Below, piece after piece: positions 1-9,144 of a DNA stretch of 64,000 nt (position 1 is the first letter of the stretch; the number at the start of each line of letters is the position of its first letter). A program made the position numbers and the translations under genes. The stretch spans positions 122,486-186,485 of the forward strand of contig UBMU01000014.1 in the NCBI GenBank assembly GCA_900466605.1. The letters are read 5' to 3'. A model generated the notes under the pieces. That model worked only from the letters and a program-made list of their open reading frames with translations, was not told where the DNA came from and did not search any database. Origin of the DNA: Hyphomicrobiales bacterium (GTDB lineage: Bacteria; Pseudomonadota; Alphaproteobacteria; Rhizobiales; Rhizobiaceae).

Positions 1-375
1 TGCGGTCCCCGCAAATTGCCAAGCGAACAAGGCTGCCATTGTCCAATGTAGTATTCTCGTTACAGCGCCGTAGCGGTTTCCGTCGTCGCAAACTTGCATG
101 GTCCTGCAATCCCCACTTAGCTGTGTGTTGCAAAGCATGCCTCATCTTCATTCTGACGCGACGCAACAAAAGCCTTCCAAACTGAATATCTCGTGAGGAC
201 CTGTTGACCCCGTAACGCCTTTTACTCACGACTGGCTCGCGGCTCCCCAAACGTAGGTGTAGCCTTCTTTTAAGGTACGACTAGCCACAAGGTATAGTGA
301 CGGCTCCGTTCATTTTGATCTAAGTGATTTGACCAGCTGTAAGAGCTTCGCTCTTGCCATTTGTTGGAGAACAAA
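1..375. other. Non-coding left edge
   Basis: No convincing coding frame, tRNA or repeat was seen here. The stretch carries the upstream region of the HD-domain gene that starts at 376. It could also hold the end of a feature lying outside the window. Confidence 0.4.
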
Positions 376-1023
376 ATGGACGATGACGACAGACGCATAC
401 TGGCCGGCGTAGTTGTGCCCGATACCGAAATTGTTCGGAATGCGCTTCTTTACGCGAAGCAGGTCTACGAGCCATATTTGTACAATCATGTTGTTCGGTC
501 ATGGTTGTTTGCCGCGAGTTTGGCGAGAATTCGAAATGTCGAGCACGATGGCGAGGTTGTTGCGCTCGGCACGTTGCTACACGATGTGACTTTGAGTACG
601 TCATTTCGCGGTCCGCGCCGTTTCGAAGTCGAGGGCGCGGATATTGCCAGAACGTTCGCATTGAATTCCGGGCTTGACGGTCGACGCGCGCAATTGATCT
701 GGGACAGCGTGGCGTTGAATTCGACGCCATCCATCGGCCTCTACAAGGAAGCCGAAGTCGCTCTCTGCACAGCCGGCGTCTGCTTGGACGTCGTCGGCCT
801 AGGACACACCCAGATAGCAGCAGTCGAGAGAAAAGCGATCACTGATGCCTTCCCAAGATTGGGACTGAAGGCAAAAATGACACGATGCTTCTGCCACATG
901 GTTGAGGCAGCTCCGGAAACTACCTATGACAACTTCCTACGCGACTTCGGCATGAGATATGTCGAAGGATACGTGGTACCGTCATCCGTCGACTTCGTGA
1001 TGGACGCTCCATTCGAGAGCTGA
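376..1023 (+). CDS. HD-domain phosphohydrolase-like protein
   Basis: A 215-aa soluble protein. The N-terminal part has the pattern of the HD superfamily: an NHVVRS stretch supplies the first histidine and LLHDV supplies the His-Asp pair. These normally bind a divalent metal and hydrolyse phosphoester or related bonds. The spacing resembles cyanamide-hydratase-like HD proteins, but the substrate cannot be read from the sequence. I chose the ATG at 376 because GGAGA lies about 6 bases upstream; an in-frame TTG at 361 is less likely. It stands alone on the plus strand. Family assignment is fairly secure, function is not. Confidence 0.75.
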   Translation: MDDDDRRILAGVVVPDTEIVRNALLYAKQVYEPYLYNHVVRSWLFAASLARIRNVEHDGEVVALGTLLHDVTLSTSFRGPRRFEVEGADIARTFALNSGLDGRRAQLIWDSVALNSTPSIGLYKEAEVALCTAGVCLDVVGLGHTQIAAVERKAITDAFPRLGLKAKMTRCFCHMVEAAPETTYDNFLRDFGMRYVEGYVVPSSVDFVMDAPFES

Positions 1024-1349
1024 TTGCATCTCGGTCAGTCCACTGCATAGCGAACAACATAAGATGCGAACTCAATGCTATGAGGCTTGCTCTCGCGGCC
1101 GTAGCCGCGGAGAGGTTGTCGCTATGCTGCTCAAAGTAGGCCATCGGGTCCGCGTATCGTCTGCCGCAATGCAAGGGAACCAGACAATGGCAAAAGCGAA
1201 ACAATAGCGCATCAGTTGGTTCGTGCCTGTGCAGCCGCAGTAATTCAACGTGAGGCAACGGTGTGTGAAATGGAAAAGCAGACAGACTATTAGCCGACCG
1301 TCTTTGACACTGTTCCCACCGTCGATTTCTTACATACTTGGAGATAAGC
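1024..1349. other. Intergenic gap
   Basis: No supported gene. Open frames on both strands lack recognisable motifs or a ribosome binding site. The last bases (1340-1345, GGAGAT) form the ribosome binding site of the next gene. Confidence 0.35.
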
Positions 1350-2315
1350 ATGCGTTTTAATACTGTCGCGGCCATGGCGCTTGGATTACTTTTGGTTGAG
1401 ATCGGCACCCCGGTAACGTCCTTCGCCAGCGACACGACTGTCGCGCATTTGCCGGATGCATCGCTTCGAATTGTGGATGGAAAATCTGATGTCGAAGGCG
1501 TGTCCTACCACTACTTGCTCGCTCGTGGCGGACCCCAAACGGTCGTGTTGCTGCATGGATGGGGTACCACATCATACATGTGGCGTTATGTGATGCCGCA
1601 ACTAGTTGCCCGCGGATATACTGTTCTGGCCCCGGACCTCCGTGGCCTGGGTGATACCGCCAAACCCGCAGCGGGATATGAGAAGGCTTCGATCGCCGAA
1701 GATGTCCGCAAATTGATAAGTAGTCTCGGGCTTGGTCCATCGGTTAACTTGGTGGGACACGACATGGGGGGGATGGTCGTCTATGCCTACGCCGCCCAGC
1801 ATCCAAAAGATGTCGAGACGCTTGCAATTCTAGACGTTCCGCTACCAGGTATAGAGCCGTGGGAGGAGCTCGTTCAGGGAGCTCGAACCTGGCATTTCAG
1901 GTTTCACTCCGTCCGCGATGTCCCTGAGATGCTTATCGTCGGGCGCGAACGCGAATACCTGAAATGGTTCCACAATGCTGAGGGAGTGAATACCCGTGCG
2001 TTCGATAACGAGGCCGACGAGGTCTACGGTCGCTCGTATGCGCAACCCGGGGCGCTACGCGCTGGCTTTGAATATTATCGAGCGTTTCCCAGCGACGTGG
2101 TGTCCAACAAGTCGTTTGCCAAAAGGAAGCTACAGATGCCGGTTCTCGCGATAAGCGGCACCGGAGGAATGGGTTCGATCTATGAGAGCCATATTCGCCA
2201 TGTCGCGGACAACGTTCGGGGTATCGTCGTTGACGGCTCTGGACACTGGATTCCTGAGGAACAGCCAGCAGCAGTTACGAAAGCTCTAGTAGAGTTCCTC
2301 CCTCCCGCTATCTGA
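1350..2315 (+). CDS. Exported alpha/beta hydrolase, epoxide-hydrolase/dehalogenase type
   Basis: A 321-aa alpha/beta-hydrolase-fold protein with an N-terminal Sec-type signal sequence (hydrophobic stretch at residues 6-25, ending near SFAS). An HGWGTT oxyanion motif is followed by GHDMGG, in which the nucleophile-elbow residue is Asp (about residue 138), not Ser. The C-terminal GHWIPEEQP supplies the catalytic His (about 299). An Asp nucleophile is typical of epoxide hydrolases and haloalkane or fluoroacetate dehalogenases, so an ester or amide substrate is unlikely. Export of such an enzyme is somewhat unusual. The ATG at 1350 was chosen for its GGAGAT ribosome binding site; an in-frame TTG lies at 1338. 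Confidence 0.85.
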   Translation: MRFNTVAAMALGLLLVEIGTPVTSFASDTTVAHLPDASLRIVDGKSDVEGVSYHYLLARGGPQTVVLLHGWGTTSYMWRYVMPQLVARGYTVLAPDLRGLGDTAKPAAGYEKASIAEDVRKLISSLGLGPSVNLVGHDMGGMVVYAYAAQHPKDVETLAILDVPLPGIEPWEELVQGARTWHFRFHSVRDVPEMLIVGREREYLKWFHNAEGVNTRAFDNEADEVYGRSYAQPGALRAGFEYYRAFPSDVVSNKSFAKRKLQMPVLAISGTGGMGSIYESHIRHVADNVRGIVVDGSGHWIPEEQPAAVTKALVEFLPPAI

Positions 2316-2689
2316 CGCTCAAGCATCAAGCGTCGCACCTATCAAGCCGTCGGGTGTCACCCCTGCTTTATAGATCGTTGTGGATTCGTGCCTCAACAAG
2401 TCAGTGGTATTGGAACGCCCGCTGAGGATCCTATGCTTTGGTCCATTCGGGACAAATCAGTTGATGGTTCAAGCAAACTGCGCCTCAACCGATATGGTTT
2501 TGACGATGCTGGCGCTGTTGACGTCACTTAGCCCATGGTCCGATGCCGCAACTTCAAACGGCGCGTCGGGATTCGCGACAAACACTGCTTGCCAAGAAGC
2601 GAATGCCTCGATCTGTCTGGAACGGTATGTCCAAAGGTGCATTAGAGCAAACTAACGTATAGTTCCCAAGAACGGGGCAACCACCTACT

Positions 2690-2827
2690 GTCTGCCTGTC
2701 GACATCGCGCTTCTCCTCCCAGCGATACCGACTTGACAGCGGCCTCGGTTTCTCTCCCCTCGACCGAGGAAGCGGATGCCATATCCGCCCTGTAGGGCCG
2801 TCTTCCCGCCGAAGGCGGCCCTTTTTC
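2690..2827 (+). ncRNA. Probable trans-acting sRNA with anti-SD loops (alpha-r14-like)
   Basis: Four consecutive hairpins are visible. Hairpin 1 pairs ATCGC (2704-2708) with GCGAT (2722-2726) and exposes CTTCTCCTCCC. Hairpin 2 pairs CCTCGG (2743-2748) with CCGAGG (2764-2769) and exposes TTTCTCTCCCC. Hairpin 3 pairs GCGGAT (2772-2777) with ATCCGC (2783-2788). Hairpin 4 is a terminator. Loops with CUCCUCC-like anti-Shine-Dalgarno motifs followed by a terminator are the hallmark of the rhizobial alpha-r14 (suhB-like/NfeR1) sRNA family, which represses ABC-transporter mRNAs. The 5' end is estimated; no clear promoter was identified. Overlapping open frames lack coding character. Confidence 0.6.
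2794..2827 (+). terminator. Rho-independent terminator of the sRNA
   Basis: AGGGCCG (2794-2800) pairs with CGGCCCT (2816-2822), with an inner CTTC/GAAG pairing, followed by a T run. It lies almost 480 bases after the hydrolase stop codon, so it more likely ends a separate plus-strand transcript. Confidence 0.8.
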
Positions 2828-3038
2828 GGCACTCATGGCCTGACCGAAGTGGTGATGGCTTTTACTGGCAGTACCTGTGACCGAGGCTGATGGGGTCTGC
2901 AAGGAGTAGCCGACCATTGCCCCGTGGGGTGCGAAGGTCGTCAAGGCCAGTGCCGGATCGACCCCAAGTGATCGTGGCAGAAATCCTAAGAAGGACGGGG
3001 GGGCGGTCGGCCTTCAACAGCGCGACCCCACTCGCTCT

Positions 3039-3872
3039 TCAATCGCGGAAATCGATCGACTCGCTGACGATACGCCATTTGTCGGCGTCCAACGATCTCG
3101 CGGATTCTCCAGCCTCGATGCGGTTCACAGCGTCACTTCCCAGGATCAAGTGATGTGGCAGGGAAGCCCTCCGCGAGAGGTCGAAAATAACCGAAGCGCA
3201 TTTCTTTGGGTCACCGGGTTCACGACCTACGATGGTCTTCCCAAATTCTACGTTGGGACCGAGGATAACTTGATAGTCAGGTTCCAAGGTAGGGGTTGTC
3301 GCCAACGCCGCTAACGTCCAGTTTGTTCGCAGGCTTCCCGGCTCGAGTGAGACCACCTTGATGCCTAACGCTCCCACCTCTTTAGCGAGAGCCTCTGAGA
3401 AGCCGCTTACGGCGAATTTCGCCGCGCAATAGGCGACAGTGCCTGCTGCTGCTACTCGGCCCGCCGAGGAGGATATGTTAATGATATGACCCGACCGCTG
3501 GCTCCTCATCAGGGGCAGCGCCGCACGGGTGGTGTTTACGACACCAAAGAAGTTCGTCTCGATTTCGTCCTTGAAATCGTCCGGCGATATCTGCTCGAAG
3601 GGCCCGACGTTGGCGTAGCCCGAGTTGTTGACAAGGACGTCAAGCGCGCCGAACACCTCTACCGTTTGATCGATGGCAGCTTGGCACCATTTTGCCGACG
3701 ATACGTCGAGTTGGAACACTTCAATCTGGTCGCCAAACCGTGTTTTCAGCTCTTGCAGTTTGGAGACGTCCCTCGATGTCGCCATCAGCCTGTCGCCGCG
3801 CTCCAGGACCAGCTCTGCCAACGCTCGCCCTAATCCACCGCCGCAGCCCGTAACCAACCATGTCTTCATCAT
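3039..3872 (-). CDS. SDR family oxidoreductase
   Basis: A 277-aa classical short-chain dehydrogenase/reductase. The nucleotide-binding TGCGGGLG motif lies near residue 8, NNSGYA near 87, the catalytic Ser in NISSSAGR, and the YCAAK Tyr-Lys pair near residue 150. The TSRD stretch after beta-2 suggests NADP(H) preference, which is an inference. Homologues of this architecture reduce or oxidise carbonyl/alcohol groups in diverse substrates. Start codons at 3872 and 3869 are adjacent and cannot be separated. It is monocistronic on the minus strand. Confidence 0.88.
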   Translation of the reverse strand: MMKTWLVTGCGGGLGRALAELVLERGDRLMATSRDVSKLQELKTRFGDQIEVFQLDVSSAKWCQAAIDQTVEVFGALDVLVNNSGYANVGPFEQISPDDFKDEIETNFFGVVNTTRAALPLMRSQRSGHIINISSSAGRVAAAGTVAYCAAKFAVSGFSEALAKEVGALGIKVVSLEPGSLRTNWTLAALATTPTLEPDYQVILGPNVEFGKTIVGREPGDPKKCASVIFDLSRRASLPHHLILGSDAVNRIEAGESARSLDADKWRIVSESIDFRD

Positions 3873-4370
3873 ATGCGATATCCCTTGAACGAGGTCCAGT
3901 CCCCCGAGGGATAGTTAGGAGTTGAGCAAGGTCGCCAAAAGTCGGGATGTTCGGACGCAGCGTCCAAATCTGCAAACTTGCTTTCAGCGAGATATTGCTT
4001 TCGGTGGGCCAACTGAAATTCGGAGTGATCGGCTCGCAGCTCCGCCTGGATCGATCCGCGAGTGCACACAGCAACAGCAACTCGTCTTGCTCGCAAGCTA
4101 ACCAAAAGGTCTATGTCGCCGTCATTTCCCAAATGCACGCGACGCGTTAAAGATGCAGAATTCAACGATAAGTGTAAGCGCAGCGATAATGACTGCACTG
4201 AAACCCAAATACACACGCGCCGGCAGCATACGCCGCGGCCGGCGACCGGTTGGCGCTTCATCATCAAGATTGAGCGGTCGCCTCAACCTCGGCGGACTCC
4301 CAAATCACAATGGCTTGCAGCCGCGTAGGCGCGAGTTTCAAGTAGCCGCGACGAGCGAGGTCCAACTACC
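3873..4370. other. Intergenic gap between divergent genes
   Basis: About 500 bases between the minus-strand SDR and the plus-strand sensor kinase. No frame here shows a recognisable domain or good ribosome binding site. It must contain both promoters. Confidence 0.35.
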
Positions 4371-6386
4371 ATGCTAATCCAATTTTTAGTTGCTACATCA
4401 ACTTTCTTGGCCGTGCTGGTGGCATTTCTGCTGGTGTGCGTTCGCAGATCAAAGCACCAATTCAGAGAGAGTAATCTCGCACTGCGGGAGCTTTCAAAAC
4501 TCGTTGATATCCTGCCTGTTCAGATCAGGCGCGTTTCGCAAGACGGAGAACCGATATACTTCAACCGCCGTCTGCTGGATTTTTGTGGCCTGGAAGGTCT
4601 GGAACAAGTGCAGACCATTGGTGGATCTCGCTTAGCAACGATAATCGATTCCTACGTCCATCCACTGGACACCGGTGTGTTCCAAGAGGCGGTGACGTCG
4701 CTCTCAAAAGGCGTTCCATTCTCCACACGTTATCGGTTCCGTCGGGCGGATGACGTCTATCGGTGGCTCGACGTTCGAGGAGAACCAATTCTGGATGTTT
4801 CCGGGACGCTAGCTCAGTGGGTCATCGTTTCAATAGATATCGACGATGAAGTTCGCGCAGTTGAGGCTCTTCGCGAGAGCGAAACGCAATTGCGACGACT
4901 CGTGGACGTAGTCCCTGCCAATATATGGTGCTCGAATCCGGATGGAGACCCCATCGCCGTAAATAGGCGCCTGAGGGACTATGTCGGTCTCGAGGTCAAT
5001 GAATATGATGAACACCGAGGGTCCCGCCGGGAGGTTGCATATCAGAAACTGGTCCATCCAGACGACGTGTCCGCTGTTCGAGATCGCCTTTCGGAATGCC
5101 GCCGCACGGGCGAACCATTCGCTATGAGGTATCGTATGCGACGTGCGGATGGGGCCTTCCGTTGGGTCGAGGGTCGATCGGAGCCGTTCCTTGATGAGCG
5201 CGGCGAAACCAGGCAATGGTATGGAGTTCTCTACGACATTGAAGACCAGGTAAAAGCCGAAGAAGCTCTCAAGGAGAGGGAGCGTCTCGTATGGCAATTG
5301 GTCGAGACGCTGCCTGCAATGATCGATTGCGCTGCGCCAAACGGGGAGCCTATCTTCCGAGGTCAACAACTTCGGGAATTCTTGGGCTACCAACTCGAAG
5401 AACTCGACGGGTCGCCGAAATCGCGACTGGATGCCACTCTGGACGCAGGTGTACATCCCGATGATGTGGTGGGTGTCAAGGAACATTACGCACATTGCCT
5501 TGCGACTGGCGAGCCATATGCCAGAAGGCATCGACTTCGCCGCTTCGACGGACAGTACAGATGGGTTGAAACCCGGGCGGCTCCGATGCGCGACGACCAT
5601 GGCAACATAGTGCAATGGAACGTCATCTGCCTCGACGTCGACGCCGAGGTCAAATTTGAAGAAAATCTGCGATTGGCACAGGAGGCGCTTGCCCGCGCGA
5701 GCCAGGCTGCAAGTCTCGCAGAACTCTCCGCGTCAATTGCGCATGAGGTCAATCAACCGTTGTCAGCTGTAATTAACTCAACAAATGCCTGCCTTCGTTG
5801 GTTAGAGGGCGAAACGCCAAATCTGCCTCGGGCCATAAAGTCGGCCGAACGCATAATACAAAGCGCTGAATCTGCCGCTGAAGTTGTGAGAAAAATCCGT
5901 GCCCTGTTCCAGCAATCGGTGGACGTGCGCGACACTACGTCATTGGATGGGGTTATCGCGGAAGTACGTGATTTCGTCGCCGCGGAAACGTCGAGGTTTA
6001 GCACGACGCTGGAAATCGACGTCGAAGGCGATTTGGAGGTAATTCCTTTCGACCGTGTCCAGATCCAACAGGTTCTCATGAACCTTGTGCGTAATGGCTT
6101 GGATGCAATGTCATCCGTCCATATTCCTAGGCTTCTGCAAATTCGGGTTTATCGTGTCAATGAACATGTTTTCACGTCAGTTGCCGACCGGGGCATTGGC
6201 GTGGAGTTTCCTGAGCGAATATTCGAACCCTTCTTTACGACCAAGCAAAAAGGCATGGGCATGGGGCTGGCAATATCCCGTTCGATCATTGAGGCGCATG
6301 GGGGGAAATTGTGGGCAGAGCCGAATGATCCTGCGGGCGCTCGCTTCGTGTTTTCGTTGCCGATACCGAAGTGCAAGGCTGCGTGA
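4371..6386 (+). CDS. Multi-PAS sensor histidine kinase
   Basis: A 671-aa kinase. One N-terminal membrane helix (residues 4-24) is followed by three PAS/PAC repeats starting near residues 45, 165 and 300, each with a YRxRRxDGxxRW-type PAC segment. The HisKA domain has SIAHEVNQPLSA (phospho-acceptor His near 458). The HATPase has a GLDAM-type N box, FEPFFTTK and a MGMGLAISRS G2 box near 629. This FixL-like arrangement senses a small molecule, redox or energy state through PAS and phosphorylates a FixJ-type regulator. No regulator is adjacent; the nearest intact FixJ-like one starts at 12046. It is closely similar in layout to the kinase at 24475 and the broken copy near 8.7 kb. Confidence 0.9.
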   Translation: MLIQFLVATSTFLAVLVAFLLVCVRRSKHQFRESNLALRELSKLVDILPVQIRRVSQDGEPIYFNRRLLDFCGLEGLEQVQTIGGSRLATIIDSYVHPLDTGVFQEAVTSLSKGVPFSTRYRFRRADDVYRWLDVRGEPILDVSGTLAQWVIVSIDIDDEVRAVEALRESETQLRRLVDVVPANIWCSNPDGDPIAVNRRLRDYVGLEVNEYDEHRGSRREVAYQKLVHPDDVSAVRDRLSECRRTGEPFAMRYRMRRADGAFRWVEGRSEPFLDERGETRQWYGVLYDIEDQVKAEEALKERERLVWQLVETLPAMIDCAAPNGEPIFRGQQLREFLGYQLEELDGSPKSRLDATLDAGVHPDDVVGVKEHYAHCLATGEPYARRHRLRRFDGQYRWVETRAAPMRDDHGNIVQWNVICLDVDAEVKFEENLRLAQEALARASQAASLAELSASIAHEVNQPLSAVINSTNACLRWLEGETPNLPRAIKSAERIIQSAESAAEVVRKIRALFQQSVDVRDTTSLDGVIAEVRDFVAAETSRFSTTLEIDVEGDLEVIPFDRVQIQQVLMNLVRNGLDAMSSVHIPRLLQIRVYRVNEHVFTSVADRGIGVEFPERIFEPFFTTKQKGMGMGLAISRSIIEAHGGKLWAEPNDPAGARFVFSLPIPKCKAA

Positions 6387-6629
6387 CCCTACCATATGCA
6401 AACCCCTTGCCACCAGTCGCTTCTGCAAACTATGACGTGACGCACGACGAGAATTGAATGATACAGTGTTCAACTGTTCCCGACTTTTCTCCGATCGTGT
6501 CAAGGTCTTTGTCGCTCAGCGGCGGCGGCGTCCGAAATTGGTTGTCGTCCGACCTCATCTTGCTTTAGTTCGGTCACGACCAACTAAGATTGTCCGCGCG
6601 CCGCGACGCTCAGTATTCAGCGTTGGCTG

Positions 6630-7067
6630 CTATTTTTGAGGATTTCTTAGGCGCTCCGCGTAGTCGGCGGTCAGGTGGCCGACTGTCACAGGAAAGATTT
6701 TTTCCAGGCTTCCGCGTATCTCCGTCTCTGATAGGGACCCCTTACCTGTCGGGTCGAGCATCGTCCATCTCCTCTCGTTCGCAGCCTGGTCATTTGGCTT
6801 TCCATTGAGCGCAGAAAGCCTTGCCTGGCCGGCCATGTACTCAGCCTTTGTCACCGCACCGTCCTTGTTGGTATCTGCCCAATCTAGGGCCTGCTTTGCC
6901 ATTCGGGAATGGAAATCGGCGACGAGTTCTTGGTCGGTACGTACCGCTGGCGCTTTTGGGCCGGTGTTGGTCATGGTCTGGATTTTCTCGTCGGCGATAG
7001 ACGGCGCTTTCTTCGTTTTGAGTGAAAGCGTGATGTATGCGGAAATGTCAGTCCCTACTACTCGCAT
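6630..7067 (-). CDS. EF-hand domain protein
   Basis: A small protein with two EF-hand-like loops. The first, DTNKDGAVTKAEY, is a complete 12-residue calcium loop. The second, DPTGKGSLSETE, is plausible but weaker. No enzymatic domain is visible. The N-terminus is uncertain: an ATG at 7067 and one at 6974 are both possible, and the open frame extends to 7142. No strong ribosome binding site decides between them. Bacterial EF-hand proteins of this size are usually periplasmic or signalling calcium binders, but no convincing signal peptide is visible. Confidence 0.65.
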   Translation of the reverse strand: MRVVGTDISAYITLSLKTKKAPSIADEKIQTMTNTGPKAPAVRTDQELVADFHSRMAKQALDWADTNKDGAVTKAEYMAGQARLSALNGKPNDQAANERRWTMLDPTGKGSLSETEIRGSLEKIFPVTVGHLTADYAERLRNPQK

Positions 7068-7600
7068 GGTCTTCGTAAGCCCCCTGTTGAACTGCGGAAT
7101 ATGGAGAAAACTGGCGCGAAGGCCTTGCTTCAGGCTTGCCAAAAACGCGCATCCTACCGTTGTGTTGCAACTGCAACCATATAGCCGAGAGCGGGTGCAC
7201 AGTGAGCTCGATAGAGTATCTGGATGACTTTTGTTTTATGGTCTCAAGTGAAAAGAGTGCATAGCTATGAGGGTGGGACTGGTGAGGAATAATCCCAAGG
7301 CGGACGCACGGAATGAAGGCGGTCCTGTTTCGCGAACCTATGAAGAGATCGCACCCGCAGCTCGATTGCTGCCATTTTGCGACCGCACCTTCCACTACCG
7401 AGGATAGCAACGCCAACCAATTTGGGCGAGGCATTCGCTCTAGGGCTTTGTCGAATGAGCCGTGTGGCCCCGTCGAATGCGCACGCATCCGAGGGAATCC
7501 GTATTCTGCAGTTTCCGGAACACGACTTGTGCCTAACCCGGAGCTAATCCGCGCCTGCTAGCGGATCTAAATGTCGTGTCATTCAAAAGGAGACTTTGAA
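7068..7600. other. Intergenic gap between divergent genes
   Basis: Over 500 bases with no supported gene. The frames that exist lack motifs. The right end carries AAGGAG (7587-7592), the ribosome binding site of the following SDR gene. Confidence 0.35.
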
Positions 7601-8347
7601 ATGAACTCGATGAAAGGAAAGGTTGCCGTCATAACGGGTGGCAACAGCGGAATTGGCAAGGCAACGGCAATCCGTTTTGCAAAGGAAGGTGCCGAGGTCG
7701 TCATAACGGGTCGGCGGCAGAGCGTTCTTGACGATGCCGTACACGAAATTGGATACGGAGCCAGCAGTGTTGTCGGGGACGTTGCAGACATAGGTTTTCA
7801 CCGTCGGCTCGCAAACGAGCTGAGTGAGCGATTTGGAAAGATTGATGTCTACATGGCCAACGCAGGGATTATCAATCTCGCGCCCTCCGCTGAAGTCAGT
7901 GAAGAAGAGTATGACGCACATTTCAGCGTTAACGCACGGGGCGTATTCTTTGGCGTTCAATCTGTGGGACCGCTTATTCGGGATGGAGGATCCATCATCG
8001 TCACTAGCTCTCTTGCGGCCACGAAGGTCCTACCCAGTCATACCCTTTATGCCGGCACAAAAGCGGCCATGGCAGCATTCGCAAGAAACTGGGCGATCGA
8101 ATTTAGGGAACGGCGCATCCGCGTGAACATTTTGAGCCCTGGGCCAGTGGAAACCGAGATCCTCGGTAAGCTTGGGATCAGTGAGGCGGATCGGCCGGGC
8201 CTAGAGCAGCACATGGCGAACTTAATTCCAGCAGGACGCCTCGGCCGACCCGAGGAACTTGCGGAGGCCGCGTTGTTTCTCACATCGGCAGGCACGTTCG
8301 TGAACGGCATCGAGCTTCATGTCGACGGAGGAATGTCGCTGATTTGA
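7601..8347 (+). CDS. SDR family oxidoreductase
   Basis: A 248-aa classical short-chain dehydrogenase. TGGNSGIG (cofactor loop), NAGI (near residue 83), SSLAA with the catalytic Ser, and the YAGTKAA Tyr-Lys pair are all present. The C-terminal NGIEHVDGG-like ending (NGIELHVDGGMSL) is typical of 3-oxoacyl-ACP-reductase-like SDRs. GRRQ after beta-2 suggests NADP(H). The start at 7601 follows a good AAGGAG at 8-9 bases; an upstream in-frame ATG at 7571 has none. Many homologues act as detoxification or aldehyde/ketone reductases. The substrate is unknown. Confidence 0.9.
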   Translation: MNSMKGKVAVITGGNSGIGKATAIRFAKEGAEVVITGRRQSVLDDAVHEIGYGASSVVGDVADIGFHRRLANELSERFGKIDVYMANAGIINLAPSAEVSEEEYDAHFSVNARGVFFGVQSVGPLIRDGGSIIVTSSLAATKVLPSHTLYAGTKAAMAAFARNWAIEFRERRIRVNILSPGPVETEILGKLGISEADRPGLEQHMANLIPAGRLGRPEELAEAALFLTSAGTFVNGIELHVDGGMSLI

Positions 8348-9144
8348 CCGTTTGAGGCATGGAGTGAAAGCCCGGGTTGGGGGATTAGGTCGGTGAATGG
8401 GTGTGAAGAATTGCAGCCGAGCAAAAGTAGTCTTTGGTTGGAAAGCGCCCGCCGCCAACCCAACTCCGGGAAACGCGAGGGGGTAGTCAATCTGGACCGC
8501 AGGCTGATCTCGCTAACTGGCGATATTGCGGTCTAACGTACGAGTTAGCTGCCGGTGTCAAATTGATGGGGACCATGTTAATTTTACACGTGCATCCCTG
8601 ACGCCGCAACGGTCGAAATAAATCGTCCAAAGCTATAGCTGTGATCCTCGACGTCGATGTCAAGCTAGGACTGGACCATCGCAAACGGAAGCCGCAATCG
8701 GCAGCGTAATGACAAAATATCGCTCCATGAGGCTCGTTCTTCTCGACCCATAGTTCGCCGCCGTGAGAAATGATAATGGAGCGGCAGATCGCGAGCCCCA
8801 TCCCCATGCCTTGATCCTTTGTTGTGAAGAACGGCTCGAAGACCTTCGAGTGGGAGTCAACACCGGGGCCGGTGTCGCTAAAGCAGTACGAATTAAGTCC
8901 CCATCTTGGTTGATTCCGTCAACCTGCTCGGGGCGCTTACCGATTTTCATGGTTGGAGGATTGTGGCATCTGCGAGGTCATTACGCATTTTCTCGACATC
9001 CAACCACCTGGTCAGTCCATACCTTTGTTTGGGTTGTCAGTTGGTTTCGCTTTATTCAGTCTCGCAGTGAGACCCGAACCGCTTGCCGCGGCTCTGTCGT
9101 TTCCGCACCAATCTAGTCTAGCCTATTATCGAGAAGGAAGTTCA
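8348..9144. other. Gap holding a kinase remnant
   Basis: Apart from the HATPase remnant at 8660-8888, no gene is supported between the SDR and the exported hydrolase. AAGGAAG at about 9134-9140 is the ribosome binding site of the next gene. Confidence 0.4.
8660..8888 (-). pseudogene. Remnant of a PAS-type histidine kinase (HATPase end)
   Basis: On the minus strand, reading SDTGPGVD, VFEPFFTTKDQG and MGMGLAICRS gives the G1 and G2 boxes of a histidine-kinase ATPase domain closely resembling those at 4371 and 24475. After ELWVEKNEPHGAIF the frame breaks near 8712, and the normal ending (FVITLPIAASV) continues in another frame to a stop at about 8660. The kinase N-terminus, PAS and HisKA parts are missing. 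This is a decayed paralogue. Confidence 0.75.

Noticed and set aside
920..1435. Minus-strand 171-codon frame.
   Set aside because: It runs through the ends of two real genes and lacks a ribosome binding site and family resemblance.
2380..2832. Overlapping open frames of about 90 codons on both strands.
   Set aside because: No motif or ribosome binding site. The right half of this stretch (from about 2690) is better explained as a structured RNA with a terminator; the left part simply holds nothing I can support.
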